DNA of 64,000 nt. Source: Sindora glabra. Taxonomy: Eukaryota; Streptophyta; Magnoliopsida; Fabales; Fabaceae. Positions 22,602 to 34,905 of this stretch are shown one piece after another. A program made the translations under genes and the position numbers. The first letter of the stretch is position 1, and each line of letters begins with the position of its first letter. The notes below the pieces were generated by a model, which was given only the letters and a program-made list of their open reading frames with translations, did no database searches and was not told the origin of the DNA. The stretch spans positions 65,993,823 to 66,057,822 of the forward strand of contig CM035234.1 of assembly GCA_020226215.1 (NCBI GenBank). Direction: 5' to 3'.

Positions 22602-24206
22602 TGTTAGCCTTAGCCTTAGCCTCATTTTAATGTTAATTTTGATGGTAATATAACATTTTCACATATTTTAATGTGATTTAAGATTACTTGTTATACTGGA
22701 TCTTAGATGGCTAAAAGATTGATGAAAACCCTTAGTTAGGATTTTATTTTATTAGGTTCAATTGTAAAAGAGGAATTTGGGTTTAAATGATTTTAATTAT
22801 TTGTTAGAGAAAATATTAAATAAATCAATTTGTGTTAATCATAAGATGAGACATGTTGGAACTATAATTTTGGCTCAAAGTTATTTTGATTTAAAAGCAA
22901 AAATTCATTGGGAAAACATTTAAAAATAGTTTAAAAATATTTAAAAATAAAATTGCAAGTGGCTTGTGACATACAAAACTAGTTTTCAGATTGAATTTTG
23001 AAGGTAACGAAGCATTTCGTGAAGTGCTTTGTCCTCTTCAAGGGCTCAAGAAGAACTTTGTGAAGTGATTTATATGCCCTATCTCAACTTTTAAAATTAG
23101 CTTAGTGAAGCGCTTTGTGAAATACTTAAGGTTGTTGGAATAAGGCAAAGTGCTACACAAAGCACTTCATCTCATGGTAATTTAAATTTTTACCAGCACA
23201 AGAAGTATTTAGTGAAGTACTTTATTTTATGTCGACACATTTATAACGACTCTTTTTAGAATCCAATAGGTATTTAAGGGTTCCAACCCTTATTTCAAGG
23301 CTTGAACTTGTTTTTAAGCACACATTCAGAGCTTGCACTATTACATTGACATACTTTCTTTATTTCTTGCTTCCTAATGATTCAAATCTTTTAAACTAAC
23401 TAGATTCAAAATTCCTTTTCTAGATCTTTATTATGTAATCAAACTTTGAAAGTTTATGAGCTTATTCTTTTAATTATAAGCATTCATTTCATACATTTTA
23501 AAGTGATGTATCCCTAAGATTTACAAGAATGTGGATTCTCATAAAAAAGCATCCTTTAAGTAAGGAATCTCAAAGGGATTTGCTTGTATTCAAAGTGGAC
23601 ATTGTCAAGGCTTCTTCAAGTGCTTGATTTAAACTTAAGTAGATTATGGAATTTGCAAAATTCAAACTTTATTGTATAATCAAACTTTAAAAGTTTGTGA
23701 ACTTATTCTTTTAATTATAAACATTCATTTCATACATTTTAGAATGAGGTATTCTTAGGATTTCCATTGATGTGGATTCTTTTAGAAGAGTATCCTTTAA
23801 ATAAGGAATCTTAAAGGGATTTACTTGTATTCAAAGTGAATATTGTCGAAGTTTCTTCAAGTACCTAATTTAAACTTAAACAGATTATGGAATTTGCAGA
23901 ATTCAAGTTAAGTAGACTTGATAGTGGATGCACTCCTTAGGGTATTAACCATTATAAATTCTTACATTTGATTTTCTCTATTACTATCTCCTTATTTTTT
24001 TACATATTACCCGATTTTGAACTATTGTAGCTACTAGTTTTTTATTCTAAATTGCTCTAGAATTGATTCTTGCATTGGTTGATCATTTGTCTATCATTTC
24101 TAAGTGAAAGTTACTTAAACATTTTTTTAAAACATAACCTATTTTCAAGAGGGGTAAAATACTAAAAACCAAATTCACCCCCTTTTAGGTGGAATCCTTG
24201 ACTACA
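22602..24206 (+). repeat. 5' LTR of element B
   Basis: It starts TGTTAGCC and ends GACTACA, followed by ATTAGCATTTGA, a decayed form of ATTGGTATCAGAG. It is 1605 bp long against 1354 bp for the 3' LTR; a 241-bp tandem duplication accounts for most of the difference. U3 contains a different inverted-repeat motif from element A, built on AAGCACTT/AAGTGCTT (23009-23031, 23105-23127, 23145-23168, 23203-23224). Confidence 0.88.
23431..23912 (+). repeat. 241-bp tandem duplication inside the B 5' LTR
   Basis: Units 23431-23671 and 23672-23912 share long stretches such as TAATCAAACTTTRAAAGTTT and CATTCATTTCATACATTTTA. The 3' LTR has a single copy of this segment, so the duplication arose in this LTR after insertion, or one unit was lost from the other. 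Confidence 0.85.
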
Positions 24207-24207
24207 A

Positions 24208-24220
24208 TTAGCATTTGAAT
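24208..24220 (+). other. Decayed primer-binding site of element B
   Basis: TTAGCATTTGAAT corresponds to TTGGTATCAGAGC with five or so changes, mostly transitions, immediately after the 5' LTR. Confidence 0.4.
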
Positions 24221-24291
24221 TTGTCTCTTATAATAAGATCTTGCAATCTTAAGAGGATCTTATACATATGAATAGTTTTAGTATTTTACCT

Positions 24292-25700
24292 TAATGTTCT
24301 CTATTGAATAAACCTTCGAATTTCAATGGATAACATTATACATATTGGAAATAAAAGATGAAATACTAATATTGATATGTGAGAATTAATTAAGAATGGA
24401 TATAATCCATAAACAAAGAAAGAAAATAGTGTTAATGTTTTAAAAGTAAGAGCTGATTAGAGTAAATATGATAAAAAAAACATCAATTTCACTCTTAGGT
24501 TTAGTAAATTATATCAAATTCTTTATGACCTAGAAAGTATGAAAAAATCTTTACTTGCTTAATAGCAAAAGCAATGTGGGATGTTCTTGAAGTGGCTCAC
24601 ATAAGAACCATACAAGTTAAAGAAAGCAAAATGCAGATACTTCTTTATCAATATAAACTATTTAGAATGATTTGTGGTGAATTTATTAAAGACAATAACA
24701 CAAAGATTTACTGCATTTGTTAACCAATTAAATCTTCTTTGTAGGAACTTTATGGATAAGGAATTACTCCATAAGGTGCTTAGATTATTGACAATTAAAT
24801 GGCAACCAAAAATCACTACCATTAAGGAAGCTATGAAAATTGAAATGCCAACATTGCAAGACCTTTTTGGTAACTTAAAGGAACATGAATTAGAGCTTAA
24901 GAGATATGGTAATGATAATGAACGAAAGAATAAATCTCTTGCTCTAAAAGCTAAAGCAATTATTAATGAGGAATGTTAAGAGAATATTCTTGACACTTTA
25001 TTTGAAGATGACTTGGCCTTTCTAATTAAGAAATATTAAAAAATAATTAAAAGAATTGGTGGAAGAGGAAGAGTTTCTCATGTAAACGAGCTTATAACTA
25101 AGGAGAAGTAAGCAAGCAAGCCACTCCAATTTGCTATAAATATAAAAGATTAGGTCATATCAAGCTTAATTGCCCCATATATTTGAAGAACTAATTAGAG
25201 TATGAAAAGAGAAAGAATAAAGGCTCTCATAAGAAGGCTTAACTAGCAATATAGGGAGATGATAATGATGACTTTTGTGAAGGAAATGACAAGAATAAGG
25301 AAGCACCTTTTTGTTTAATGGCAATTAGAGATCATGATGGAGAAAAGTTATCCGTCTTTGATTCCAATGATGAATCTAATTATGTGTTTATTGACCTTCG
25401 TATTGATTTACTTAAGGTAAAGAGAAATATTGAACTTTCAAGGAAGGTTATCTCTTTTTTTAAAAGAATATATTGTGCATTTAGAAAAAGAAAATGATAA
25501 ATTACTCCAAGAAATAGAAAGCCTTAAGAAAATCTCATATATATGTGCCTCTTATGAAAGTGTTAAGCAAATGCTTGATGATTTAACCAAAGTTCTAGAG
25601 AAATTTACAAAAGGAAAAAATACACTTGACATTTTACTTAGTCAAAGAACAAGCTTTAACAAAAAAAGGTTTTAGTTATACATCAAGTAGGAAATATATT
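24292..25700 (+). pseudogene. Dead gag of element B
   Basis: The capsid-type region is readable from about 24292, with an open part at 24674-24979 (RFTAFVNQLNLL, LHKVLRLLTIKWQPKITTI, PTLQDLFGNL). This matches the decayed gag of element A position by position. A zinc knuckle follows at about 25130 (CYKYKRLGHIKLNC, the second Cys changed to Tyr). The acidic and coiled-coil segment at 25430-25675 (LEKENDKLLQEIESLKK) is the extended gag C-terminus. Stops between these parts and a lost Cys make it non-functional. Confidence 0.82.
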
Positions 25701-25749
25701 TTTTATAAAAATTTCTTTATAAAAGAGACCATAAAAGGCAACCCAATAT

Positions 25750-27295
25750 AACATGTTTCTATTGTAGGAAAATAGGATGCGAAATTCACTCTTGTACTCA
25801 CAAAAGAAACACTTATATTGGAGTGATGAAGATTTGGGTTCTAAAAAGGACATATGTTGCTACTAACACTAATGGACCCAAGGCTATTTAGGTACTAAAG
25901 ATCAAGAATTGATATCTTTTTTTGTAGGTATGCATGAAATCCTAAAGTGACATGTGATATTTAAATAGTGGGTGTTTAAGGAATATGACCGAAAATAAAT
26001 TAAAATTCTTCTCCTTGATATTTAAAGAAGAAGAAAATGTCACCTTTGGAGACAATGCAAAAGACAAGGTTATAGGAATAGGTAATATGGAAAGAATGTT
26101 GAATCTTATATTGATGATGTTCTATATGTGAAAGGGTTCAAACATAATTTACTTAACATTAGTCCATTTTGTGACAAGGGAAACAAAGTTTCATTTGATT
26201 CCACTTATTGTATTATTAAGAATCATAACAATAAGCAAGTTAAGTTAGTTAGAAAAAGATATAATAATATCTACATGATTGATATTAATATGAGCCAAAT
26301 TTAGATCCGAAGTGTTTGGTAAGTATAAATAAGGATTCTTAGCTTTGATATAAAAGGCTTGCTAATGCAAGCATGGACCTTATTCGAAAATTTTCAAGAA
26401 ATAATTTAGTTAATGGTTTGCCAAAACTTAAGTATAATAAAGATAGAATTTGCAATGCATACCAAAGAGGAAAACAAGTAAAAGCATTTTTTAAAAACAA
26501 AAATGTTATTTCTTTATCTAGATCACTTCAATTACTTCATATGGATTTGATTGGTCCATCAAGAATTAAGAGTCATGGAGAAAATCTTTATTCCTTGCAC
26601 ATAAAAGTGGGACTTTTAAAGCCTTTAAGAGACTTTCAAAATTTATTCAAAATAATAAAAAAAAAGATAACAATAATCAACATTAGAAGTGATCATGGTG
26701 GAAAATTTGAAAATTTTATTTTACTTGTTATTGTGATGAAAATGGCGTTAAGCATAATTTTTCATCTCTTAAAACATCTCAACAAAATGGAATTGTTGAA
26801 AAGAAAAATAGGTATCTAAAAGAAATAGCAAGGACTATACTAAATGATAGCTTTTTTCTTAATTCTTTTTGGACGAAAGTGGTTAGCACCACATGTTATG
26901 TGATCAATAGAGCCTTGATAACGCTAATTTTAAAGAAAACCCATTATGAATTGCACAAAGGAAGAAAGCTAAATATATCACATTTTTGTACCTTTTGTTG
27001 TAAATGTTTTATGCATAACAAAGACAAAAACTAGCTTGGAAAGTTTGATGTCAAATTTGATGAAGCCATATTTATTGGATAGTTTTCTAATTGTAAAGCC
27101 TACAAAGTTTATAATAAAAGAACTCTACTAGTGGAAGAATCCATCCAAGTGGTATTTGAAGAATTTGCTTCTAGTATGAAAAAGGTATCCAATAAAGATG
27201 AGGAGCAAGTAAATTCATAACTTATCCAAAAGGATTCAAATAATCAAAATAAGAAAGTAAAGGTTCAAGAGAAAGATGAAGAAGGCATTGATTAT
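25750..27295 (+). pseudogene. Dead protease-integrase part of element B pol
   Basis: A second zinc-finger-like segment (CFYCRKIGCEIHSC, His replaced by Cys) is at about 25757. The protease site reads NSG in place of DSG (YLNSGCLRNMT, about 25960), so the catalytic Asp is lost. Integrase is best seen in 26373-26819: LLHMDLIGPSRIKSHGENLY, then an internal deletion, then RSDHGGKFEN with the acidic residue kept. The tail includes GRKLNISHF (about 26960) and GYS-like segments. Frameshifts occur throughout. Confidence 0.82.
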
Positions 27296-27535
27296 GACAA
27301 AACCTATACATCGGTAGTTAAATTAGAGGCTATTAGAATATTATTAGCATATCCTTACATGAAAGGATTTATATTTTATCAAATAGATGTCAAATGTGCA
27401 TTTTGAATGGTATAATTATAGAAAAAGTGTGTGTTGAACAAGTTTCGAGTTTTGAAAGTAACTTCTTTCCTAATTATGTTTTTAAACTTAAGAAAGCACT
27501 TTATAGTCTTAAACAAGCACTAAGAGCTTGGTATG
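27296..27535 (+). pseudogene. Reverse transcriptase of element B, part 1 (before the solo LTR)
   Basis: Frames show IDYDKTYTSVVKLEAIRILLAY, FYQIDVK and GLKQALRAW, the fingers and first catalytic Asp region of copia reverse transcriptase. It stops at GTATG, where the solo LTR is inserted, and continues at 29147. Confidence 0.82.
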
Positions 27536-29141
27536 TGATATGTGCATGGTAACACTTTAAAATTAATTACTACTAATTTGCTAAAAGTAATACAATATAG
27601 GATGATAAATCAGGTTATACCCTAGTAATCCTTTGAAATATCCTTTCTAAATGATTTATTAACAATGATTACATAATTGTTTAAGCTCTTTATACACTAA
27701 AAAGAAAGGGAATGAATGCAAATAAAATGCAAATGAAACTTAGATAGAATGCTAAATAGAATTCAAACAAAATGCAATGTAAAATAAAATTAATATACAA
27801 CCAATTTAGGGGTTTTGATATGAATTTAAAATAAATTTATAAAATAAAATAAAATATAAAAGTAAAATCGCAAGAAAGAAAATTAATATAGCAAGATAGT
27901 TAATTCAAGGATTTGAGAGCTTTTAGTATGAATTAATTATAGATTACAAGATATTTGATCATTCTAATTAATTTTTTAATCTTAAATTATTCAGAATTTT
28001 TGCAATAATTCATAAATCTTATGCTAGATGAGCATCTAGAATTTGATTAATTAAAATTAGTTAAGTTAAGCAATCACTATAATTCATAAAGAAGTTATAT
28101 TAAAATTAATTTAAAAATAAAATTCAGTTAAATTAAGGGATTAAATTAGAGACCTTTAATTTAATCTTGCAACCCTCTATCCTTATGTATAAAATCATGA
28201 TGACCAGCTATAATTCAACATAAAAATAGTAGAAGATTAAAAGTCATAAGGTTGAAAATAAATTATATCAAATAAGCATTCAACTCATGTTATTTCAAAA
28301 TAATTAGCATAAAAAATTAAGGAAAAAAATTAATTAAATGAAGTCAACATTACAAATTAGGATCTTATAATCTAATGGAGATGAGCCTTAAAATTCTTGA
28401 ATTAACTAGAAGTTTAGCCTTCCATGGCTAAAGAATAAGAAACTTGAAAGAGAGAAAAACTATCTTGCTAAATTGTGTAATACATTAAAAATGTTCTTAC
28501 CTTCTTATCTAACTTAATAACCCTAAAAAACCTAATAGACCTAAATCATATGCTTGTTAGGGTTAAAAAATAGGGCCTTACTAATTTTTAGAAGCCTAAA
28601 CCCTATTTTACAAAATAATAGATTCTAAGATTTATAATAGTAAAATTTCATAAGTCTAATTTTTACTCAATGTAAGATCACAAAAATTAGGTAGTTTCAC
28701 TAAAGTCAAAACATAAAAGTTGTAAGGTTGAGTCCTAGGAAAATTTAGGCATTAGTTTCATTTTAATTGAACCTTTATAACTTCAAATATAGCCCAAGAA
28801 TTGAAACTAACTCATCTTGGACAAAAATATGGCTTCAATATCTCAGTTAAATTAGACCTTCTAGATATTAGAACTTGGCTTTAACCAAAATATAAAAGTT
28901 GTAGAGCTTTCTTTAGGTTTTCTAATAATTTAAATATCATCTTAATTTGATATTTGGAGCTCAAGATATAGCTAAAATCTTGAAATAGTGTAAAAATCTA
29001 ACATTAACTGAATAGTTTTAATTCGATGTAAAACTAACCCCAAATTATAGAAACAAGGTCAATTTTATAAAATTAAATATATGTAATACACTAAAAGGCA
29101 TGCAATAGAAGGAAATGATATAAATAAAATTTTACAAATTA
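27536..29141 (+). mobile_element. Solo LTR (family S) inserted in element B
   Basis: A 1606-bp insert begins TGATATGTGC and ends ACAAATTA, flanked on both sides by the 5-bp repeat GTATG (27531-27535, 29142-29146). It splits AWY|ERLSK of the host reverse transcriptase exactly. There is no internal coding region. It is homologous over its length to 47868-49446, which has TG...CA ends. TG start, 5-bp target repeat and lack of an interior make a solo LTR the best reading. The terminal CA has become TA. The parent superfamily cannot be told from the LTR alone. Confidence 0.85.
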
Positions 29142-29146
29142 GTATG

Positions 29147-30165
29147 AGAGGTTAAGTAAATTTTTAATAGACAAAGATTTTTTAAGAGGAAAAGTTAACT
29201 CTATTTTGTTCATGAAGCATAAACTTGATGATATCCTTCTTCTGCAAATATATATTGATGACATTATATTAGGTACTATCAATAAATTTAAGTGTAAGAA
29301 ATTTACTAAGTTGATGTAAGGTGAATTTGAAATGTCTATGATAGAAAAGTTGAACTTTTTCCTTGATTTGCAAATCAAACAAATAATTGATTAAATCTTT
29401 GTAAGTTAAACCAAGTATACAAAGGAGTTAATTAAGAAATACAAGATAGATAGGGCAAAACCATATTCTACACCCATGAGCATTGTAACAAAGTTAAACT
29501 TAGATGAAGGAGGTAAAAACGTTGACATCATTATATACAAAGGCATGATAGGCTCCTTACTCTATCTTACTAGTAATAAGCCCAATATCATGTTTAGTAT
29601 GTGTATGAGTACAAGATTTAAAGCTAATGTAGAAGAATCACATTTGATTGTTGTAAAATGCATTTTAAGATATCTTGTGAGCATGCCTCATTTTAGGTTA
29701 TTCTAAAGAAAAGTCAAAGTTCTTGATAGACTATTCTAATGTTGAATTTATGAGTAACTGATTAGATAGAAAAAGTACTAATGGCACTTTTGAATTTCTT
29801 AGCCATTCACTAGTCTCATAATATAATAAAAAAAAATATTGTGGCTATGTTTACCATAGAAGCAGAATATATAATTGTTGGTAGTTATTATGCTTAACTC
29901 CTATGGATGAAATAATAATTATTGAATTTTGATTTCAAATTTGAAAGCATTCCTATTAAATGTGATAATACTGGTGCTATTAGCTTTACTAAGAATCCTA
30001 TTATACATTTTAAATCCAAACATATTGAAATAAGATATCACTTCATCCATGATCATGTTCAAAAAGGAGATGTTATACTTGAATTTGTCAAAAATAATTT
30101 TCAACTTGCAAACATCCTTACTAAGCCACTTTGTAAAAATTGTTTCAATTTTATTAGAAAATAAT
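29147..30165 (+). pseudogene. Reverse transcriptase and RNase H of element B, part 2
   Basis: It resumes at the target repeat. The catalytic box reads YIDD (about 29250) where YVDD is usual, followed by KFTKLM and FFLDLQIKQ. Part of the connection region is open at 29476-29706 (KPYSTPMSIVTKLNLDEGG lies just upstream). RNase H C-terminal motifs are open at 29922-30164 (CDNTGAISFTKNP, SKHIEIRYHF, LANILTKPL). A frameshift and stops lie between the parts. Confidence 0.85.
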
Positions 30166-31080
30166 TGGGTATGTTAAATTCTCTTAAAAATTGAGCCCTT
30201 ATGAACTTAAAGTTTATTTTAAGAATAGGTTAAAATTTTAATGTCTTTAGCAATTTAATTCAATTATTTTTTTTGCATTTTGATAGAATTTCAATTACTA
30301 ACTTTGGAATTGGAGGTATCCCTAAATTTATCTTACAAGATTTTTTTATCATCTTAGTGTAAAGGATGCAATTCTACTAAAAAATAGGTTAAACTTCAAA
30401 AGAATCAAGTTTAGGTTAATTTTGGTTAAACTTGTGAAAAAAGGAATTCTATGGATGGGGCAATGCAAAACATTTCATATTAGATTTCTAGTTATAGAGG
30501 AGCAAAGCACTTTGTGAAGTGCTTGACTAGTGTGTAAAATTAATCTTTTGATATTGGAAGCCTTAAAGTCTTTCGCAAACCAATTCACTTATGGACATTA
30601 TTCATTAATGAAGAATTAAAGAAGTGCTTTGCTGAGATATTATATATACCCTGACATAGGCTCTACTCTTCATTTGCATGAATGCACTTGCCTTCAAATC
30701 CTTTGTATCTCTTCTTTTTCATCCCAATCTCACTTAAATCCTCATTTTTCCACCAGAATCCACCATTCTAAACTTATTAAACCCTTTCTAACCCTTCTTG
30801 CTTCATTTTCTACCAATTAATTTCATCAAAAACACCTTTAATGTTTAAAATCCCTTAATCTCCACTAAAAACTTAATTTTTATCTTTCATTCTTCTTACA
30901 TTCTCTAACTTTCATTTCATCTAAAACCTTTTCCAATGCCACTTTAAACATATTTCCCATCTTAAATCCTTCCAAGTTCTTATCCTACAGCAAAGAAACC
31001 TATAGCTCTTAAAAAGCCTAGAACTAAGAAAAGTAAGGGAAAATCAAAGGCTTTTACTAGTGCCTCTAAACCTCCATAAC
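30166..31080 (+). other. Spacer between pol and envelope-like region of element B
   Basis: Mostly non-coding. At 30502-30524 it carries a copy of the same AAGCACTT...AAGTGCTT inverted repeat found in the U3 of the B LTRs, the arrangement also seen in element A. A 63-codon frame (30629-30820) has no recognisable motif. Confidence 0.6.
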
Positions 31081-32110
31081 ATCTTCCAAAGCAAAAATTG
31101 TACAAAGAGGTAACTGACTATGTTAATTTCATAAATTTGTTAAAAAGTTCAATTGATCATGTTATGTGTTGGGATTTGAATTTTTTGAAACAAAAAAAAG
31201 AAGTTGAAGATTTATACTGTGTCAGAAAAGCTAAGCTTGGTTTAGTTGGGTGGGTTTAATGCCTCTATTTACCCCTTTCTAGTATATCAATGTTACACTA
31301 ACCTAGCTAAAACAAGAGAAAGAAATTACTATAATAATTAAGGATTTAGATAAAGCATTTAGGATAAATGCTGGGAAACCTTGTAATTTGGCTGGGGAGA
31401 TTAAAAACTATTCAAAACAAAATGCCATCCAAATCTTTTTGGCCTAATTGCTCACCAAAATTTTCTAACAATAAGTTTCAAACCATTGAACTTAGCATGA
31501 ATGATTGCCTTTTCCACTATACCTTAGCTAAAATTATTTTTCCCAAAAAGACCATTTTAACCCATATTGATAAAAATGAGTTATTTGTAATATGTTGTAT
31601 AAGGAAAGGTGTGTCTATTAACTTCCTTATCTGATGCTAAATTATATGATTAAGAATTGTAAAGTCAAAATTTCTACCTTTTGGAATGATTCTAACAACT
31701 TTATTTAGGAATAAAGGCCTTGATCTTCATTCTAAAGAAAAAGTTATTGCTTTTAATGAATCCAATAGGCTTAGTGAAACCCATTTGAAACAAATGTCCT
31801 TTTATAAGAAGGGTGGCAAATAAAAATCTTTTGAAAAGCATCCCTTATCTAATTTTGTTAGCATACAAATGGTAATGGATAGAATGGATAGGATGTGGAG
31901 TAACATGCAAGGGGAATTCAACAAGATTCACTCTTGGTTGGATAACATTGAAGGCAAAGTCTTTAGTTCACATGCTTCTTCTACTACCAATGTTAATGTA
32001 GAAAATGAAGATAGTGAAGAAAAACTTGAAGATAACAAAGAAATTGAGGAGGACTTTCAAGAAGAGGATGACAAGGCTACTAATTTAATAATGGAGACCA
32101 TATGGTAGAT
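31081..32110 (+). pseudogene. Envelope-like third ORF of element B, broken
   Basis: The open stretch 31368-31634 (88 codons) contains LFHYTLAKIIFPKKT and DKNELFVICCIRKG, corresponding to the envelope-like segment of element A. A second open stretch, 31869-32108, is a hydrophilic acidic tail (DRMWSNMQGEFNKIHSWLDNIE then Glu/Asp-rich). In element A the equivalent tail is also charged. Stops at about 31632 and elsewhere break the frame. Function in any Sirevirus is unproven. Confidence 0.65.
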
Positions 32111-32491
32111 GATTAGATGATATTTCTACCTTAGCCCCATTTATCTTATAGGACTTTATTATGGTTTGCTGCATATTTTCATTGCAAATATTATGCTTTT
32201 ATGCTTCTTGTTGGATATTTTGCAAATACTTTGGATATTCCTATCATGGCTTATGGTTTATGTTTGATTAGTATGGTTTAAGTGTTCCTATCTTTTTAAT
32301 GTCAAAAGAGGGAGAGATAGTATAGGTCAAGATCAAAATTATAATTGATAGACAAAATCAATTTGATTGAAAAATTGAAATCTTAATAGGAAAAATATAA
32401 AAAACATTTGCATAAATTAAGGGAGAGTATCAAAGTAAGAGGGAGTCAAGTTTCTAAATTTTGAATTAATCTCAAAATAATTTGTCATCAT

Positions 32492-32506
32492 AAAAAATGG
32501 GGAGAT
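32492..32506 (+). other. Polypurine tract of element B
   Basis: AAAAAATGGGGAGAT lies immediately before the 3' LTR, the usual site for plus-strand priming. Confidence 0.65.
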
Positions 32507-33860
32507 TGTTAGCTTTAGTCCTATTTTAATGTTAATTTTGATGATAACAAAACATTTTGACATGTTTTAAAATGATTTATGATCACTTGTTACATTGGAC
32601 CTTGGATGGTTAGAAGATAGATGAAGACCTTTAGTTAAAATTTTATTTTACAAGGTTTAATTGTAAAAGAGAAATTTAGGTTCAAATGATTTTAATCATT
32701 TGTTAGAGAAAATATAGAATAAATCAATTTATGTTAATCATAAGATGAGACATATTAGAACTATAATTTTAGGTTAAAATTGTTTTAATTTGAAAGCAAA
32801 AGATCATTTGGAAAGCATTTAAAAATAGTTTAAAAATATTTGGAAATGAAATTGAAAATGATTTGTAATTTGGTTTAATACAAAACTAATTTTGAAGCTG
32901 AATTCTAAAGGTAGCAAAGCATTTCGTGAAGTACTTTATGAAATGCTTCGTTCCTTTCAAAGGCTTGAGAAACATTTTATGGAGTGCTTCATGTGCCTTG
33001 TCTTAACTTTTAAAACTAGCCCAGTGAAGTGCTTTATAAAGCACTTTATCCCATTTTAATTCAAATTTTTACTAGCATAAGAAATACTTTGTGAAGAACT
33101 TCATTTTATGCTGATGCATTTATAATGGCTCTTTTTAAAATCCAATAAGCATTTAAGGGTTCCAATCCTTATTTAAAGGCTTAAACTTGTTTTCAAACAC
33201 ACATTCAGAACTTCCATTATTATATTGACACACTTTTCTCTACTTTTTGCTCTCCAATGATTGAAATCCCTTGAACCAAATAGATTCAAAATTTCTCTTC
33301 TAGGTTTTCATTATGTGATCAAATTTTAGGAGTTTGTAAGCTTGTTCTTTTGATTTGTAAATACTCATTTCATATATTTTAGAGTGAGAAATCCTTAAGA
33401 TTTCCAAGAGTGTGGATTCTCTTAGAAGTGTATTCCTTGAGTGATGAATCTTAATGGGATTTATTTGTATTCAAAGTAGACATTATACATGCTTTTTCAA
33501 ATGCCAGTTTAAACTTGAATAAATAATGGAATTTGCAAAATTAATTTAAGTGGGCTTAGTAGTGGATATATTTCTTAGGATGTTGAATCTTCAAGATTAA
33601 ACTACTATAAATCCTTGTATTTAACTTTCTCTATCATTTTCTCTTTATTTTTCTACATATTACTTTATTTTGAACTATTATAATGGCTGATTTTTTGTTC
33701 TAAATTGCTCAAGAATTGATTCTAATATTGGTTGATCTTTTGTTTATTGTTTCTAAGTGAAAGTTATTAAAAAATTCTCTATAAAACAAAATCTTTTTTC
33801 AAAAGAGAGTAAAATACTAAAATTTAATTCATCCCTTCTTGGGTGGAATCTTTTGTTACA
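32507..33860 (+). repeat. 3' LTR of element B
   Basis: It starts TGTTAGCTTTAG and ends TTTTGTTACA, 1354 bp. It has one copy of the segment that is duplicated in the 5' LTR. The AAGTGCTT-type inverted repeats lie at about 32915-33100. Confidence 0.88.
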
Positions 33861-33865
33861 AAAAG

Positions 33866-34638
33866 CATATTAGCTCATCTTTTATTTTAAATAGATTAGA
33901 CATATTTTATAAATTATTGGTCTAAATTTGACCATTTAATTTATATAAACTCAAAATTTATGTTCAATCTAATTTATTTAAAAAATTTATTTATATAAAT
34001 AAACTTTTAAATTAATAAGATAACAAGTAGAAGCTTTAGAAAATAAACTAATAATAAAATTAAATTTATATTGAAATTTGCAAATTTCATGAATTACCTG
34101 TGGTTGTAGGTTAATTCTGAATAGCATGTGTGTAACCCATTTATCACACAGACTTATGCAAGTTAACTACATGGTCGTGAACTTTTGTGGGTGAACTCAC
34201 ATGTACTTGTGAACCAACTTTTTTTTCAATTTTCCAGTGTTTTAAAAACTTTCAATTTAACTCATTCTAATGTTCAATGATCTAATATAGTTTTTTTAAC
34301 TTTACTTAATTAACTCATTATATAAAATAAATAAGATCTAATTAGTTAATTATAATTTATTAAAAAATTAATCCAATCTAATTTAATATTCTTTTAAAGA
34401 ATTTATACCATCCATCACATTTAAAATTTGATTTCCAATTTTTTATCTATATATATGCCTAATGTTATAATCACTTTTAAAAAAAAAACTATCCACGGGT
34501 AGTTGCCAGCTTCTTACAATTTGCAAGTACCCACAATTTTGGCCTATAGAAATATAGGCTAAATAGGCAAACCCATAGGAATTTAAGTTTGCACGAATTT
34601 AATTTGTTTAGTCCACTCTGCTCAATCTTACACCCCTA
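33866..34638 (+). mobile_element. Right part of a degraded hAT-like MITE
   Basis: The right end CTTACACCCCTA is the reverse complement of the common hAT-like MITE end TAGGGGTGTAAG. The interior (ATAAATAAACTTTTAAATT, TTAATTTATATAAACTC) resembles the better-defined MITE at 46105-46588. The left end is proposed at 22577-22601, on the other side of element B. Confidence 0.4.
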
Positions 34639-34905
34639 GAAATATATATATATTATATGATATTATATTACGTATAAATATATTAATTATTAAATAAGTT
34701 AGTTTCTTAAATTTATAAATTAAATTTATAAAAAAATAAATTTAATTTATTTATTTAAATAAATTTATTTCTTAATCTTAATATAATATATTTAAATAAA
34801 AAAGATTGAGACAAAACCGTTGAGTCTGATAACCAATTCAGTCTCTTTCTACACCTAGACGAGCATAATGAAAGTAATGATTGTGTGGAAGTTTGAGAAA
34901 TTCTA

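Larger units (their letters stand above)
22602..33860 (+). mobile_element. Sirevirus-type copia element B, complete but dead
   Basis: The element has both LTRs (22602-24206, 32507-33860), a degraded primer site, gag, protease, integrase, reverse transcriptase, RNase H, an envelope-like region and a purine tract. The flanks GGAAG (22597-22601) and AAAAG (33861-33865) are a weak trace of the 5-bp target duplication. The two LTRs are visibly diverged (about 85% by eye over the first 250 bp), so the insertion is old. A 1.6-kb solo LTR was later inserted into its reverse transcriptase. Confidence 0.9.
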
